DNA from: Buchnera aphidicola str. Ua (Uroleucon ambrosiae)
GTDB taxonomy: Bacteria; Pseudomonadota; Gammaproteobacteria; Enterobacterales; Enterobacteriaceae
Reading direction: 5' to 3'
Length of the DNA: 64,000 nt
Assembly: GCF_000225465.1 (NCBI RefSeq)
Contig: NC_017259.1
Coordinates: forward strand, 310,001-374,000
The notes under the pieces were generated by a model. That model worked only from the letters and a program-made list of their open reading frames with translations. It was not told the origin of the DNA and ran no database searches. Of this stretch, positions 51,335 to 60,308 are shown one piece after another (positions within the stretch are counted from its first letter, which is position 1; every line of letters begins with the position of its first letter). A program made the position numbers and the translations under genes.

Positions 51335-52969
51335 ATGAGTACTGTATTAAATACAGCTATTGCTGGTATCAACGCCATGAAAGTCATAATTGATCATACT
51401 GTTGATAAAATTAATAATCCTAATAAAAACCATTCATATACACAGATTTTCACAGATAATGTTATAGAAGATTATCATCCTACTGTTATTTCATTAAAAA
51501 TTCAAGAAATTTATGATGAGTATAATGACTTTATTACAGAAGAAAAACGTATAACAGACGCACAGATACACAATGAAACAAAAAAAATTGAACAATTAAT
51601 TAAATTAGAAGATTTATTATGTGAAAAATCTAATATATTTAATGAACTCGTGAATGAGTTATACTATGATATTAAACAAGACATGCTCTTAAATCATCCA
51701 AAAACCATTAATCAAAATATAAAGAAAAAATTACATGATATTACTGCTTTAATTAAAGATTTTGATAAAAAGTTAAGTTTTTTAGAACAAGATGTAAAAC
51801 AATCTGTGATAAATAATATAAAAAAAGCTAATGAGTTAATTGATGCAATTCATGACATGACTGTTCATATACGCTATTTTCCTATTGCACGAATGCATAA
51901 TACAATAAATAATTTAATTGATAAAAGAGATAACTTAGTTGATGAACTCAACACTTTAGTTGGAGTTAAAGTCATAAAAAATCATGATAATTATGCGATA
52001 TATTTAAACAATAATATATCTTTGATAGATAATAATCATAAACAAAATTTGATGCCATTAACCTCAAAATATGATGATAAATATGTTAGTATCGGATATG
52101 CTGAAAATGATCATAGTATGCCGGTCAAGATAGAAAATATGATTCCTAGTGCTGTTTTAGGGTCTCTTTTACAATTTCGAAAAGAAGAACTAACGAATGC
52201 TAGAAATAAAATAGGACAATTAACAGTTGATTTTGCAAACTATATGAATCAATATGCTAAATTAGGATATAATATTTTTGGTAATCAAGAAAAAAAAATT
52301 TTTAAAATTAGTGATCCACAAACAATACAAAGCTCAACAAATACTTCATCTACTCAAACATTAGTACAATGGAAAGATACTAGCAATCCACAAGATACTG
52401 ATTATATTATATATTTTAAAAACAATGTTTGGACTGTAACAAAAATGTTAGATCATAGTATGGTAGCATATACTATGGATCAAAAAGATAATATCACATC
52501 TATAAATTTTGATGGAATTCAATTATTAATTAAGGGACAACATGCTGATGGTGATATTTATATGATCAAACCATATCCTACAACATTAGAAACATTAGAG
52601 TTATTAGATGATACAAATGATCCATTTGAATTATCCTCAGAAGATAATATGCATCGTATTAACCAACAAAATACTCCAGTAATTAATCAATTTAATATAC
52701 ATACTTTAATAGAGCATCAAGAAAAATTAGATCAGGCTTATCAAAAATTCTCTAAAGCTATATCGTATAAATATCATATTCTTGAAGAAAAACTTCCTTT
52801 TGAAAAAAGCATGGTTAAAATACTTGACAATAAAAAAATGACTGTTTCTCACGATATTAATACAAATTTTAATGAATTAAATTATGAACAAGCATGTTAT
52901 CTTGCAAATGTTAAGGTTTTAGAAACAGCGGAAAAAATTTTCAATGAAATTATTGACTGTTATAGTTAA
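51335..52969 (+). CDS. flgK: FlgK, hook-associated protein 1
   Basis: Hook-filament junction protein. The 544 residues match E. coli FlgK (547). The central region is recognisable (NNLIDKRDNLVDELNTLVGVKV, GSLLQFRKEELTNARNKIGQL, DYIIYFKNNVWTVTKM) and so is the C-terminal LNYEQACYLANVKVLETAEKIFNEII. The N-terminal SNNIxNxxTxGYxRQ motif shared by axial proteins is degraded here (VDKINNPNKNHSYTQ). Shine-Dalgarno AAGGAAG lies before the ATG. It is the last gene of the cluster, since flgL does not follow. Assembly without FlgL, FliD or flagellin would be unusual, so its role may have changed. Confidence 0.92.
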   Translation: MSTVLNTAIAGINAMKVIIDHTVDKINNPNKNHSYTQIFTDNVIEDYHPTVISLKIQEIYDEYNDFITEEKRITDAQIHNETKKIEQLIKLEDLLCEKSNIFNELVNELYYDIKQDMLLNHPKTINQNIKKKLHDITALIKDFDKKLSFLEQDVKQSVINNIKKANELIDAIHDMTVHIRYFPIARMHNTINNLIDKRDNLVDELNTLVGVKVIKNHDNYAIYLNNNISLIDNNHKQNLMPLTSKYDDKYVSIGYAENDHSMPVKIENMIPSAVLGSLLQFRKEELTNARNKIGQLTVDFANYMNQYAKLGYNIFGNQEKKIFKISDPQTIQSSTNTSSTQTLVQWKDTSNPQDTDYIIYFKNNVWTVTKMLDHSMVAYTMDQKDNITSINFDGIQLLIKGQHADGDIYMIKPYPTTLETLELLDDTNDPFELSSEDNMHRINQQNTPVINQFNIHTLIEHQEKLDQAYQKFSKAISYKYHILEEKLPFEKSMVKILDNKKMTVSHDINTNFNELNYEQACYLANVKVLETAEKIFNEIIDCYS

Positions 52970-52997
52970 TTAATTGATATTTTTATGATAAAAAAAT

Positions 52998-53023
52998 AAA
53001 AACTTACTTTTAAGTAAGTTTTT
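52998..53023. terminator. Bidirectional terminator between flgK and rne
   Basis: Perfect 10-bp stem AAAAACTTAC/GTAAGTTTTT (52998-53007 with 53014-53023) with a 6-base loop, between convergent flgK and rne. The flanking A and T runs give T-rich tails on both strands (AAAAAATAAAAAC on the left, GTTTTTATTATTT on the right), so it could end both transcripts. Confidence 0.8.
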
Positions 53024-53077
53024 ATTATTTATATCGATAACAATTAAAAAAGTTTTTTTTTAAAAAAATATTCATTG

Positions 53078-55903
53078 TTAAATTAAATATTTTTTAGGTA
53101 TTGAAACAGGTGCATTAGAAACATTTGTAGCTGAATGTACTCCTGCAGAATTTTTTCTATTACACTTCAAATTTATCATTAATAAATTAAATTTAAATGT
53201 ATTTTGCGTTTGATTCAAACAAAAGACTTCAGATATTTTAGTAATAGGAGCACTAGATTGATTTTTTTGATTACTTTTTATACAAGATAGATTATAACAT
53301 AAATCATTATCATCTAAAATTGGCATCTTTATTTCTGTATGATGTGATGCAGTTTGTGCTCTCATTACTATTTCACTGAGATTATTATTTTTTTTATATT
53401 GCTTTAAAAAACATTTATTATTAATTATCTTTTTAACTTTAAAAAAATTTTTATTTTTAATAATTTTTCTTCTTTTTAATAAAAATGACGAATCTATTTG
53501 TTTCATAGACATAATATTTTTTAATGTTTTAATTTCATCTGATACTATAGTTGGATATTTTACTAGCACTGTGCTTGATTTTGATTTGAAAAAAGATTTT
53601 AGAAAAATTTTCATTAAAAAATATTGAATATTATAAAAGTATAAAAAATTATACTTGATAATATGCTTGCTTATAGTATTAGAAGTATGCAAGTTTTGAG
53701 AAACAATAAAATTATTTTTTATATTACTACTACATTGATTTGATAAAATTTGAGGGTACATAATTTTTTTATGTATATTTTTTTTTTCATTATCTTTATT
53801 AAATATCTTGTCTTTTTTTTTAACATTAAAAAAAATATTATTTTGATTAATAACAGATAATTTTCTATTTTTTAAGAATTGTATATTATACTGTTGATAA
53901 AACAAATAAGTATTTTGTGAATAAAAATCTTCATTTTTTTTTAAAAAATCAATAAATTGATTACTAACAGTTATGTTGTTAATATTTTTTTTAAATTTTT
54001 GTGATAAAACATATTTCTTATTTTTTTGAGAATTATTTCTATTTAAAAAATTAAAATTATTTTTTACTTTTAAAAAAATGTTACCTTTATTTTTTAGATG
54101 ATTTTTTTTAAAAATATTACTTTTAATCAAGATATTTTTAAGAAAAAATGAACTTTTTAACCAATCTATCACTTTAAATATAAAACTGATATTAGTATTT
54201 GATTTTTTTTTTAAAAAAATATTTTCATGTATTTTATTTTGATAACTTTCTTTTTGTTTTTTAGGTTTAATTTTATTTTTATATTGATTTAAATTATTTA
54301 ATGAAATTAAATTAGTATAATTAAATTTTGTTTTCACTGTTTTTTTAAGAATTGTTTCATTTACAAATGTTGTAATTTTATTTTTTTTTATTTCATTAAA
54401 AATATAACTAGAAGTATTTTTACTTGCACCTTTTTTAATTCTAGATACAGAATAATGTGGTGTTTTCATTTTTTTGCTAGGAATAATGATTGTTTTACCA
54501 CCAGCTTGACGTTTTTCAATAGCATATACTGCTTCGCGTTTTTCATTTAATAAATAACAAGCAATTTCTATAGGTACAACAGCTCTTACTTCATAAGTAT
54601 TTTCTTTTAAAGCTTCTTCTTCAATTAAACGTAAAATAGATAACGATAGTGATTCACTGTCTCTAATAGTTCCTGTTCCTGTGCATCTTGGACAAACATG
54701 ATGACTAGATTCACCTAAAGATGAGCTTAATCTTTGTCTAGACATTTCTAATAAACCAAATTGAGAAATTTGACCAATTTGAATTCTAGCTCTATCTTCG
54801 CGTACAATTTCACGTAATCTATGTTCAACTGCTCTTTGATGACTAATGGGAGACATATCTATAAAATCAATAACTATTAAACCCCCTAAATCTCTTAAAC
54901 GCAATTGACGAGAAATTTCATCTACTGCTTCAAGATTAGTATTTAATGCTGTAGATTCTATATCTGTTCCAATTTTAGAACGAGAAGAATTAATATCAAT
55001 AGCTGTTAAAGCTTCAGTACTATCAACCATTATTGAACCACCAGAAGGCAAACTAACTTTTCTTTGAAAAGCAGAATTAATTTGCGTTTCAATCTGAAAA
55101 TAACTAAAAAGAGGAATATCTTTAGTATATAATTTAATTTTATTACTAAAATCTGGACGACCTAAAAAAGCAATATGTTCTCGTGCCAATTTTAATATTT
55201 TAGGATTATCAATTAAAATTTCTCCAATATCTTTACGTAAGTAATCTCGAAAAGCACGTACTATAATATTACTTTCTTGATGAATCAAAAACGGTGCTTT
55301 CACATGATTTGCTATTTTTTGAATTTTCTTCCAATGCTGCAATCTAAGTGATAAATCCCATTGTAATGATTCTATAGATTTTCCTAAACCAGCAGTTCTA
55401 ATAATTAAACTCATTTCTTCAGGATACTTTAATAAAGTTAATAATTCTTTTAATACTAATCTATCATAACCTTCAATTCTTCTTGAAATACCACCAGATT
55501 TAGGATTATTTGGCATAAGTACTAAATAACTTCCAGCTAAACTAATAAACGTAGTTAAAGCCGCTCCTTTATTTCCTCTTTCTTCTTTATTGATTTGTAC
55601 AATAAGTTCTTGCCCTTCTTGTAAAATATCTTTGATATCACAACGTAAATTATCAATATATTTATCTGGAAAATACTTTTGAGAAACTTCTTTTAATGGT
55701 AAAAACCCATTTTTTTTTTCACCATAATCTACAAAAGCAGCTTCTAAACTAGGTTCTACACGAGTAATTTTTCCTTTATATATATTTGATTTTTTTGATT
55801 CAGATCCAGCGCTTTCTATATCAAGATCATATAAACGTTGACCATCAACCAAAGCTACACGCAACTCTTCCTGCTGAGTTGCATTAATTAACATTCTTTT
55901 CAT
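53078..55903 (-). CDS. rne: Ribonuclease E
   Basis: Essential endoribonuclease of mRNA decay and rRNA/tRNA maturation. The 941 residues (1061 in E. coli) start [16 protein letters not shown] at 55903; an upstream ATG at 55972 adds 23 unmatched residues. The catalytic half is highly conserved: an S1 domain (about 39-119), catalytic Asp303 (AIDINS) and Asp346 (VIDFID) at E. coli positions, and the zinc-link CPRC with Cys404 and Cys407. From about residue 500 the sequence becomes Lys/Asn/Phe/Ile-rich, but islands remain: an amphipathic segment [17 protein letters not shown] (574-590, membrane anchor), [15 protein letters not shown] (777-791, enolase site) and [20 protein letters not shown] (918-937, PNPase site). 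Confidence 0.96.
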   Translation of the reverse strand: MKRMLINATQQEELRVALVDGQRLYDLDIESAGSESKKSNIYKGKITRVEPSLEAAFVDYGEKKNGFLPLKEVSQKYFPDKYIDNLRCDIKDILQEGQELIVQINKEERGNKGAALTTFISLAGSYLVLMPNNPKSGGISRRIEGYDRLVLKELLTLLKYPEEMSLIIRTAGLGKSIESLQWDLSLRLQHWKKIQKIANHVKAPFLIHQESNIIVRAFRDYLRKDIGEILIDNPKILKLAREHIAFLGRPDFSNKIKLYTKDIPLFSYFQIETQINSAFQRKVSLPSGGSIMVDSTEALTAIDINSSRSKIGTDIESTALNTNLEAVDEISRQLRLRDLGGLIVIDFIDMSPISHQRAVEHRLREIVREDRARIQIGQISQFGLLEMSRQRLSSSLGESSHHVCPRCTGTGTIRDSESLSLSILRLIEEEALKENTYEVRAVVPIEIACYLLNEKREAVYAIEKRQAGGKTIIIPSKKMKTPHYSVSRIKKGASKNTSSYIFNEIKKNKITTFVNETILKKTVKTKFNYTNLISLNNLNQYKNKIKPKKQKESYQNKIHENIFLKKKSNTNISFIFKVIDWLKSSFFLKNILIKSNIFKKNHLKNKGNIFLKVKNNFNFLNRNNSQKNKKYVLSQKFKKNINNITVSNQFIDFLKKNEDFYSQNTYLFYQQYNIQFLKNRKLSVINQNNIFFNVKKKDKIFNKDNEKKNIHKKIMYPQILSNQCSSNIKNNFIVSQNLHTSNTISKHIIKYNFLYFYNIQYFLMKIFLKSFFKSKSSTVLVKYPTIVSDEIKTLKNIMSMKQIDSSFLLKRRKIIKNKNFFKVKKIINNKCFLKQYKKNNNLSEIVMRAQTASHHTEIKMPILDDNDLCYNLSCIKSNQKNQSSAPITKISEVFCLNQTQNTFKFNLLMINLKCNRKNSAGVHSATNVSNAPVSIPKKYLI

Positions 55904-56178
55904 TATAACTTTTTCTCTCTTATTTTTATAAATAAGTAAACACATCAACAGGAAATATAAAAACATTAACAAATTATTTTTTTATAAAATAATCATCAAA
56001 ATATATTTAAAAAACTTCTGAATTAATTTTTTTAGAACAATAAATGCGTCATTAATTATTGTATACAAATATAGATACTTAAAAAAATACATATAAAAAC
56101 ATAATTAATATATTTATATGCATAAATATATTATAATAAATAAAAATTAAAAAATTACTTATAAATCGAATTTTTTTA

Positions 56179-57123
56179 ATGAAATATGTCACTATATCTA
56201 CATCTATTATATATATTAATAAAGACATGATAAATCAAAGAATAGATAATTTTATACTTAAGAAATTTAAAAATGTACCTAAAAGTATGATTTATCGTAT
56301 TATAAGAACAGGAAAAATTAAAATTAATCAAAAAAAAATCAAACCAGACTATAAATTAAAAAATGGAGATGTATTAAAAATTCCACCAATAAAAATTTTA
56401 TGCAATACAAAAAAACAATTTTTTCCCTTAAATAATGCAAAAATTTTAATGAATAGTATTTTATATGAAGATAATGATTTATTAATCATTAATAAACCTT
56501 CAGGAATAGCAGTTCATGGTGGTAGTGGATGTAATTTCGGTGTTATAGAATATTTTCGAAAATTACGTCCACTAAATACATTTCTTGAACTTGTACATCG
56601 AATTGATCGTGAAACTTCAGGAATTTTAATGTTAGCAAAAAAACGTATATCTTTAGTATCATTGCATAAACAATTACGAGAAAATAAAATCAAAAAAGAA
56701 TATACAGCACTAGTACATGGTTTGTGGCCAAGACATATAAAAAAAATTTCAGAACCGCTTTTAAAAATTCAATTTAAATATAATCAAAAAAAAGTTTTTA
56801 TTCATAAAAATGGTAAACCTTCAGAAACTTATTTCTATATTAAAAAACAATTTTCTACTTCAACATTATTATCAATTTTTCCTAAAACTGGTAGAACACA
56901 TCAAATTCGTGTACATGCTTTACATGCTGGACATCCAATATTTTTTGATCAACGTTATGGTCAAAGTCATTTAGATGCTAATATAAAAAACAATATTCAT
57001 ATAGCTAGATTATTACTTCATTCTTATAAAATTAATTTTATTCATCCAAAAAATGGTAATAAAATATGTATTACTGCTCCATTAGATGTAAGTTTTAAAA
57101 ATTATTTAAATAATATGATATAG
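56179..57123 (+). CDS. rluC: RluC, 23S rRNA pseudouridine synthase (955/2504/2580)
   Basis: Isomerises three uridines in 23S rRNA. The 314 residues (319 in E. coli) have an N-terminal S4 RNA-binding domain (MINQRIDNFILKKFKNVPKSMIYRIIRTGKIKINQKK), then the catalytic RluA-family core with Asp143 in HRIDRETSGILMLAKK, and the C-terminal GRTHQIRVHALHAGHPI. It diverges from rne across 275 bases, as in E. coli, and is followed after 76 bases by rpmF. Confidence 0.95.
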   Translation: MKYVTISTSIIYINKDMINQRIDNFILKKFKNVPKSMIYRIIRTGKIKINQKKIKPDYKLKNGDVLKIPPIKILCNTKKQFFPLNNAKILMNSILYEDNDLLIINKPSGIAVHGGSGCNFGVIEYFRKLRPLNTFLELVHRIDRETSGILMLAKKRISLVSLHKQLRENKIKKEYTALVHGLWPRHIKKISEPLLKIQFKYNQKKVFIHKNGKPSETYFYIKKQFSTSTLLSIFPKTGRTHQIRVHALHAGHPIFFDQRYGQSHLDANIKNNIHIARLLLHSYKINFIHPKNGNKICITAPLDVSFKNYLNNMI

Positions 57124-57199
57124 TTTATATAAGATAATATCTATAATAAAAACTAATTATTCAACTAATATAAATATAATGACATGAGAATGATAAAAA

Positions 57200-57364
57200 A
57201 TGGCAGTGCAAAAAAATAAACCTACTCGCTCTAAAAGAGGGATGAGACGCTCTCATGACTCTTTATTAAAACCGACATTATCTAAAGATAAGTGTTCTGG
57301 TGAAATACACATTAGACACCATATTACTATGAAAGGATACTATAAAGGCAAAAAAGTTATTTAA
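57200..57364 (+). CDS. rpmF: 50S ribosomal protein L32
   Basis: Small ribosomal protein of 54 residues (57 in E. coli). The sequence runs [42 protein letters not shown], near-identical to E. coli L32 but lacking the last Ala-Lys. The start is the ATG at 57200. In E. coli yceD precedes rpmF and plsX, fabH follow; all three are absent here. A hairpin lies 14 bases after the stop. Confidence 0.97.
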   Translation: MAVQKNKPTRSKRGMRRSHDSLLKPTLSKDKCSGEIHIRHHITMKGYYKGKKVI

Positions 57365-57378
57365 AAAATTTTTATATA

Positions 57379-57405
57379 AAATGGTGTTTTTTAAAAGCAC
57401 CATTT
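57379..57405 (+). terminator. Hairpin after rpmF
   Basis: Inverted repeat AAATGGTG/CACCATTT (57379-57386 with 57398-57405). The loop TTTTTTAAAAG can extend the pairing inward by several bases. It is followed by A-rich rather than T-rich DNA, so it may be a partial terminator or an RNA stability element between rpmF and fabD. Confidence 0.55.
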
Positions 57406-57560
57406 AAAAAAATATACAGAAATACAATTAATAAAATCTTTTTAAAATAATATTTTGATATTTTAAAAATATTCATTTGATTAATATTATTATTCTAATA
57501 AATATTCATTTATATATTTTAAAAAATTAAATAATTATTTCGACTAAAAAGGCAATTATT

Positions 57561-58504
57561 ATGACTGCATTTGCAATGTTATTTCCAGGGCAAGGCTCTC
57601 AATATGTAGGAATGTTATCTTCCTTTTTTTGTAATAAAAAAAATAATATTTTTAAAAATACTTTTGATGAAGCATCAGATTATATACATTATGATTTATT
57701 CAAACTAATACAAGAAGGACCTTCATTAATATTAAATCAAAGTCAATATACACAAGTAGTGATTTTAACTGCCTCATTAGCAATATATCGTTTTTGGAAT
57801 GATAAAAAAGGTATATCTCCATTGTTTATGTCAGGACATAGCCTTGGTGAATATTCTGCATTAGTATGTTCTAATTCTATAAAATTTTCAGATGCATTAA
57901 ATATTGTTTTTATACGAGGTAAACTCATGCAAAAAATAACTCAAAATAAACCTACTTTAATGCAAGCAATTATTGGTATAGATAAAAAAAAATTCAAAAT
58001 ATTTGTAGAATGATATCAAATAATCAAATTGTGTCTTTAGCAAGTATAAATTCTCATGATCAAATAGTTATTTCAGGAGATGCATCTGCAGTTAATCAAG
58101 CTATTATTCATTGCAAAAAATTAGGTGCTAAAAATATATTTAAAATGAATATTAATATACCTGCTCACTCAATATTAATGAAACCAATATCAAAAAAAAT
58201 AAAAAAAATATTAAATATGATTACTATAGTACAACCAAAAATTCCAATTATTAATAATGTAGATGTAAAAATTGAACATAACCAAAAAAAAATTATCAAT
58301 GCATTAATTAGACAAATTTATAGTACTGTAAGATGGAAAGAAATTATAGATTTTATAAAATCAAAAAATATTTTGACAATGTTAGAAATTGGACCAAATC
58401 AAGTTTTAAGTAACTTAAATAAAAAAGATAAAAATATTACTTCATTGAATACTAATAATTTAAAAAACTTTTTCATAGCATTTAAAAAAATTAATCAAAC
58501 ATAA
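57561..58504 (+). pseudogene. fabD: FabD, malonyl-CoA:ACP transacylase, frameshifted in an A9 run
   Basis: Loads malonyl onto acyl carrier protein for fatty acid synthesis. Frame one gives 150 residues: FPGQGSQYVGML, GHSLGEYSALV with nucleophile Ser94, then AIIGIDKKK and a stop at 58013. After the run of 9 A (57984-57992) the next frame reads IQNICRMISNNQIVSLASIN and continues to 58504, including the catalytic-His motif IPAHSILMKP and NNVDVK. With one added A, the 29 residues following the IIG motif align gap-free with E. coli (LDDASIAKACEEAAEG ...), giving 314 residues (309 in E. coli). Ser and His lie in different pieces, so neither piece can work alone. Slippage rescue, a recent mutation or a sequencing error are the options. 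Confidence 0.92.
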
Positions 58505-58506
58505 AT

Positions 58507-59241
58507 ATGAATAAAAACAAACAAACTGCATTAATAACAGGTGCAAGTCGGGGTATAGGAAAAGTTATAGCTAAAAAATTAATTCAAAAAGGTATTAAAG
58601 TTATTGGTACATCTACCACAAATACTGGAGTAAAAATCATTAATGATTATTTAAAAGATAATGGATTTGGTTTAATTTTAGATTTAAAAAATACTGATTC
58701 AATTATAAAAACAATCAAAGAAATTTATAAAAAAAAATATTCTATTGATATTCTAATTAATAATGCTGGTATTAAAAAAGATAATTTATTAGTTAAAATG
58801 ACGCACAAAGAATGGGAAGATGTAATAAAAATTAATTTGTCATCAGTATTTTATCTTGTTAAATCTGTGATTCGTTCAATGATTAAAAAAAAACAAGGTA
58901 GAATTATTACTATTGGTTCAATAATAGCTAATATAGGAAATAAAGGACAAGTAAATTATAGTGCTTCTAAATCAGGATTAATAGGATTTCATAAATCGTT
59001 AGCATTAGAAGTAGCATCCAAAGGTATCACTGTAAATATTATTTCTCCTGGTTTGATTAAAACAGATTTTATTAAAACATTAAATTCTACACAATATCAA
59101 AACTATGTATCTAAAATTCCCATTAAAAGAATAGGATATAAAGATGAAATAGCTCATGCTGTTATATTTTTAATATCAAAAAAAGCATCATATATTACTG
59201 GACATACATTACATATAAACGGAGGCATGCATATGATATAA
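58507..59241 (+). CDS. fabG: FabG, 3-oxoacyl-ACP reductase
   Basis: NADPH-dependent reduction of 3-oxoacyl-ACP in fatty acid elongation. Its 244 residues equal the E. coli length. It is a short-chain dehydrogenase with cofactor loop TGASRGIGK (residues 12-20), NNAG, catalytic Ser in IGSIIANIGN, the YSASK pair Tyr and Lys, and a C-terminal ITGHTLHINGGMHMI. It starts 2 bases after fabD, so it depends on the same transcript. Confidence 0.97.
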   Translation: MNKNKQTALITGASRGIGKVIAKKLIQKGIKVIGTSTTNTGVKIINDYLKDNGFGLILDLKNTDSIIKTIKEIYKKKYSIDILINNAGIKKDNLLVKMTHKEWEDVIKINLSSVFYLVKSVIRSMIKKKQGRIITIGSIIANIGNKGQVNYSASKSGLIGFHKSLALEVASKGITVNIISPGLIKTDFIKTLNSTQYQNYVSKIPIKRIGYKDEIAHAVIFLISKKASYITGHTLHINGGMHMI

Positions 59242-59321
59242 TCATAACATATTGCTATACTGAATTATTATATTTCCTAATATTTTAAATATATTCTACA
59301 AATTAAATAGAGAAATTAAAA

Positions 59322-59564
59322 ATGCATAATATTGAAAAAAAAATTAAAAAAATAATTATTGAAAAACTTGATATAAAAGAAGAAGATATTTTTAATAATG
59401 CTTCATTTATCAATGATCTTGGTGCTGATTCTTTAGATACAGTGGAATTAATTATGGCTTTAGAAGAAGAATTTGATATTGAAATTTCAGATGAAGAAGC
59501 AGAAAAAATTAATACAATACAAGAAGCTATTAATTTTATTAAAAATTATCATTTAAAAAAATAA
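59322..59564 (+). CDS. acpP: Acyl carrier protein
   Basis: Carries growing acyl chains on 4'-phosphopantetheine attached to Ser37 in the motif [25 protein letters not shown]. The 80 residues compare with 78 in E. coli. It is strongly acidic except for the Lys-rich C-terminal NYHLKK. In E. coli fabF, pabC and mltG separate acpP from tmk; here only 105 bases do. Confidence 0.98.
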   Translation: MHNIEKKIKKIIIEKLDIKEEDIFNNASFINDLGADSLDTVELIMALEEEFDIEISDEEAEKINTIQEAINFIKNYHLKK

Positions 59565-59669
59565 ATATTTTTCTATATTTTTATAATATTAATCTTAATT
59601 TTATATATTTATTTAAAGAAAAATATCAAATAAAATAATAAATATTATCTTCATAAGTATTTAAAAAAC

Positions 59670-60308
59670 ATGATAAAAAATAAATTTATTGTAATTGAAG
59701 GATTAGAAGGTGCAGGAAAAACCCATGCATGTATATATATTAAAAATCTATTATATACAAAATATAATATTAAAAAGATATTATTAGTACGTCAACCAGG
59801 TAGTACAAAAATTTCAGAAATAATAAGAAAATTAATAAAAAAAAAATATTCAGAAAATCTGACTAAAGAAACAGAATTATTATTAATGTATGCTGCGCGG
59901 ATTCAATTAATTAAAACAAAAATCAAACCTGCATTAAAAAAAGGAATATGGGTTATTTCAGATCGTCATGATTTATCTTCATTAGCTTATCAAGGAGGTG
60001 GATTAGGCATTAAAAAAGTAATAATTAATCAATTAAAATTATTATTTTTAAATAATTTTACTCCAGATTTCACTGTATATTTAGATGTTTGTCCAAAAAT
60101 TGGTTTAAAAAGAGCGTTAAAAAGAAATTCGCTAGATGCAATTGAAAGTAGATCTTTAGAATTTTTTACAAGAACTAGAAAAACTTATTTAAAATATATT
60201 AAATTAGATAAAAAAAGTATAACTATTAATGCAAATGAAAATTTGCAGATAGTCAATAAAAATATTAAAAAAAATATATCAATTTGGTTAAAAAAACAAT
60301 ATATATGA
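59670..60308 (+). CDS. tmk: Thymidylate kinase
   Basis: Phosphorylates dTMP to dTDP. The 212 residues (213 in E. coli) have P-loop EGLEGAGKT (10-18), the DRX motif in VISDRHDLSSLAYQGGG, and substrate-binding LLVRQPGST. The stop codon overlaps the start codon of holB in ATGA (60305-60308), a typical translational coupling that preserves the E. coli tmk-holB order. Confidence 0.96.
   Translation: MIKNKFIVIEGLEGAGKTHACIYIKNLLYTKYNIKKILLVRQPGSTKISEIIRKLIKKKYSENLTKETELLLMYAARIQLIKTKIKPALKKGIWVISDRHDLSSLAYQGGGLGIKKVIINQLKLLFLNNFTPDFTVYLDVCPKIGLKRALKRNSLDAIESRSLEFFTRTRKTYLKYIKLDKKSITINANENLQIVNKNIKKNISIWLKKQYI

Noticed and set aside
55904-55972. Hydrophobic 23-residue N-terminal extension of RNase E, which looks like a signal anchor
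   Set aside because: E. coli RNase E starts at [11 protein letters not shown], present at 55903; the extra segment is typical A/T-rich translated spacer.
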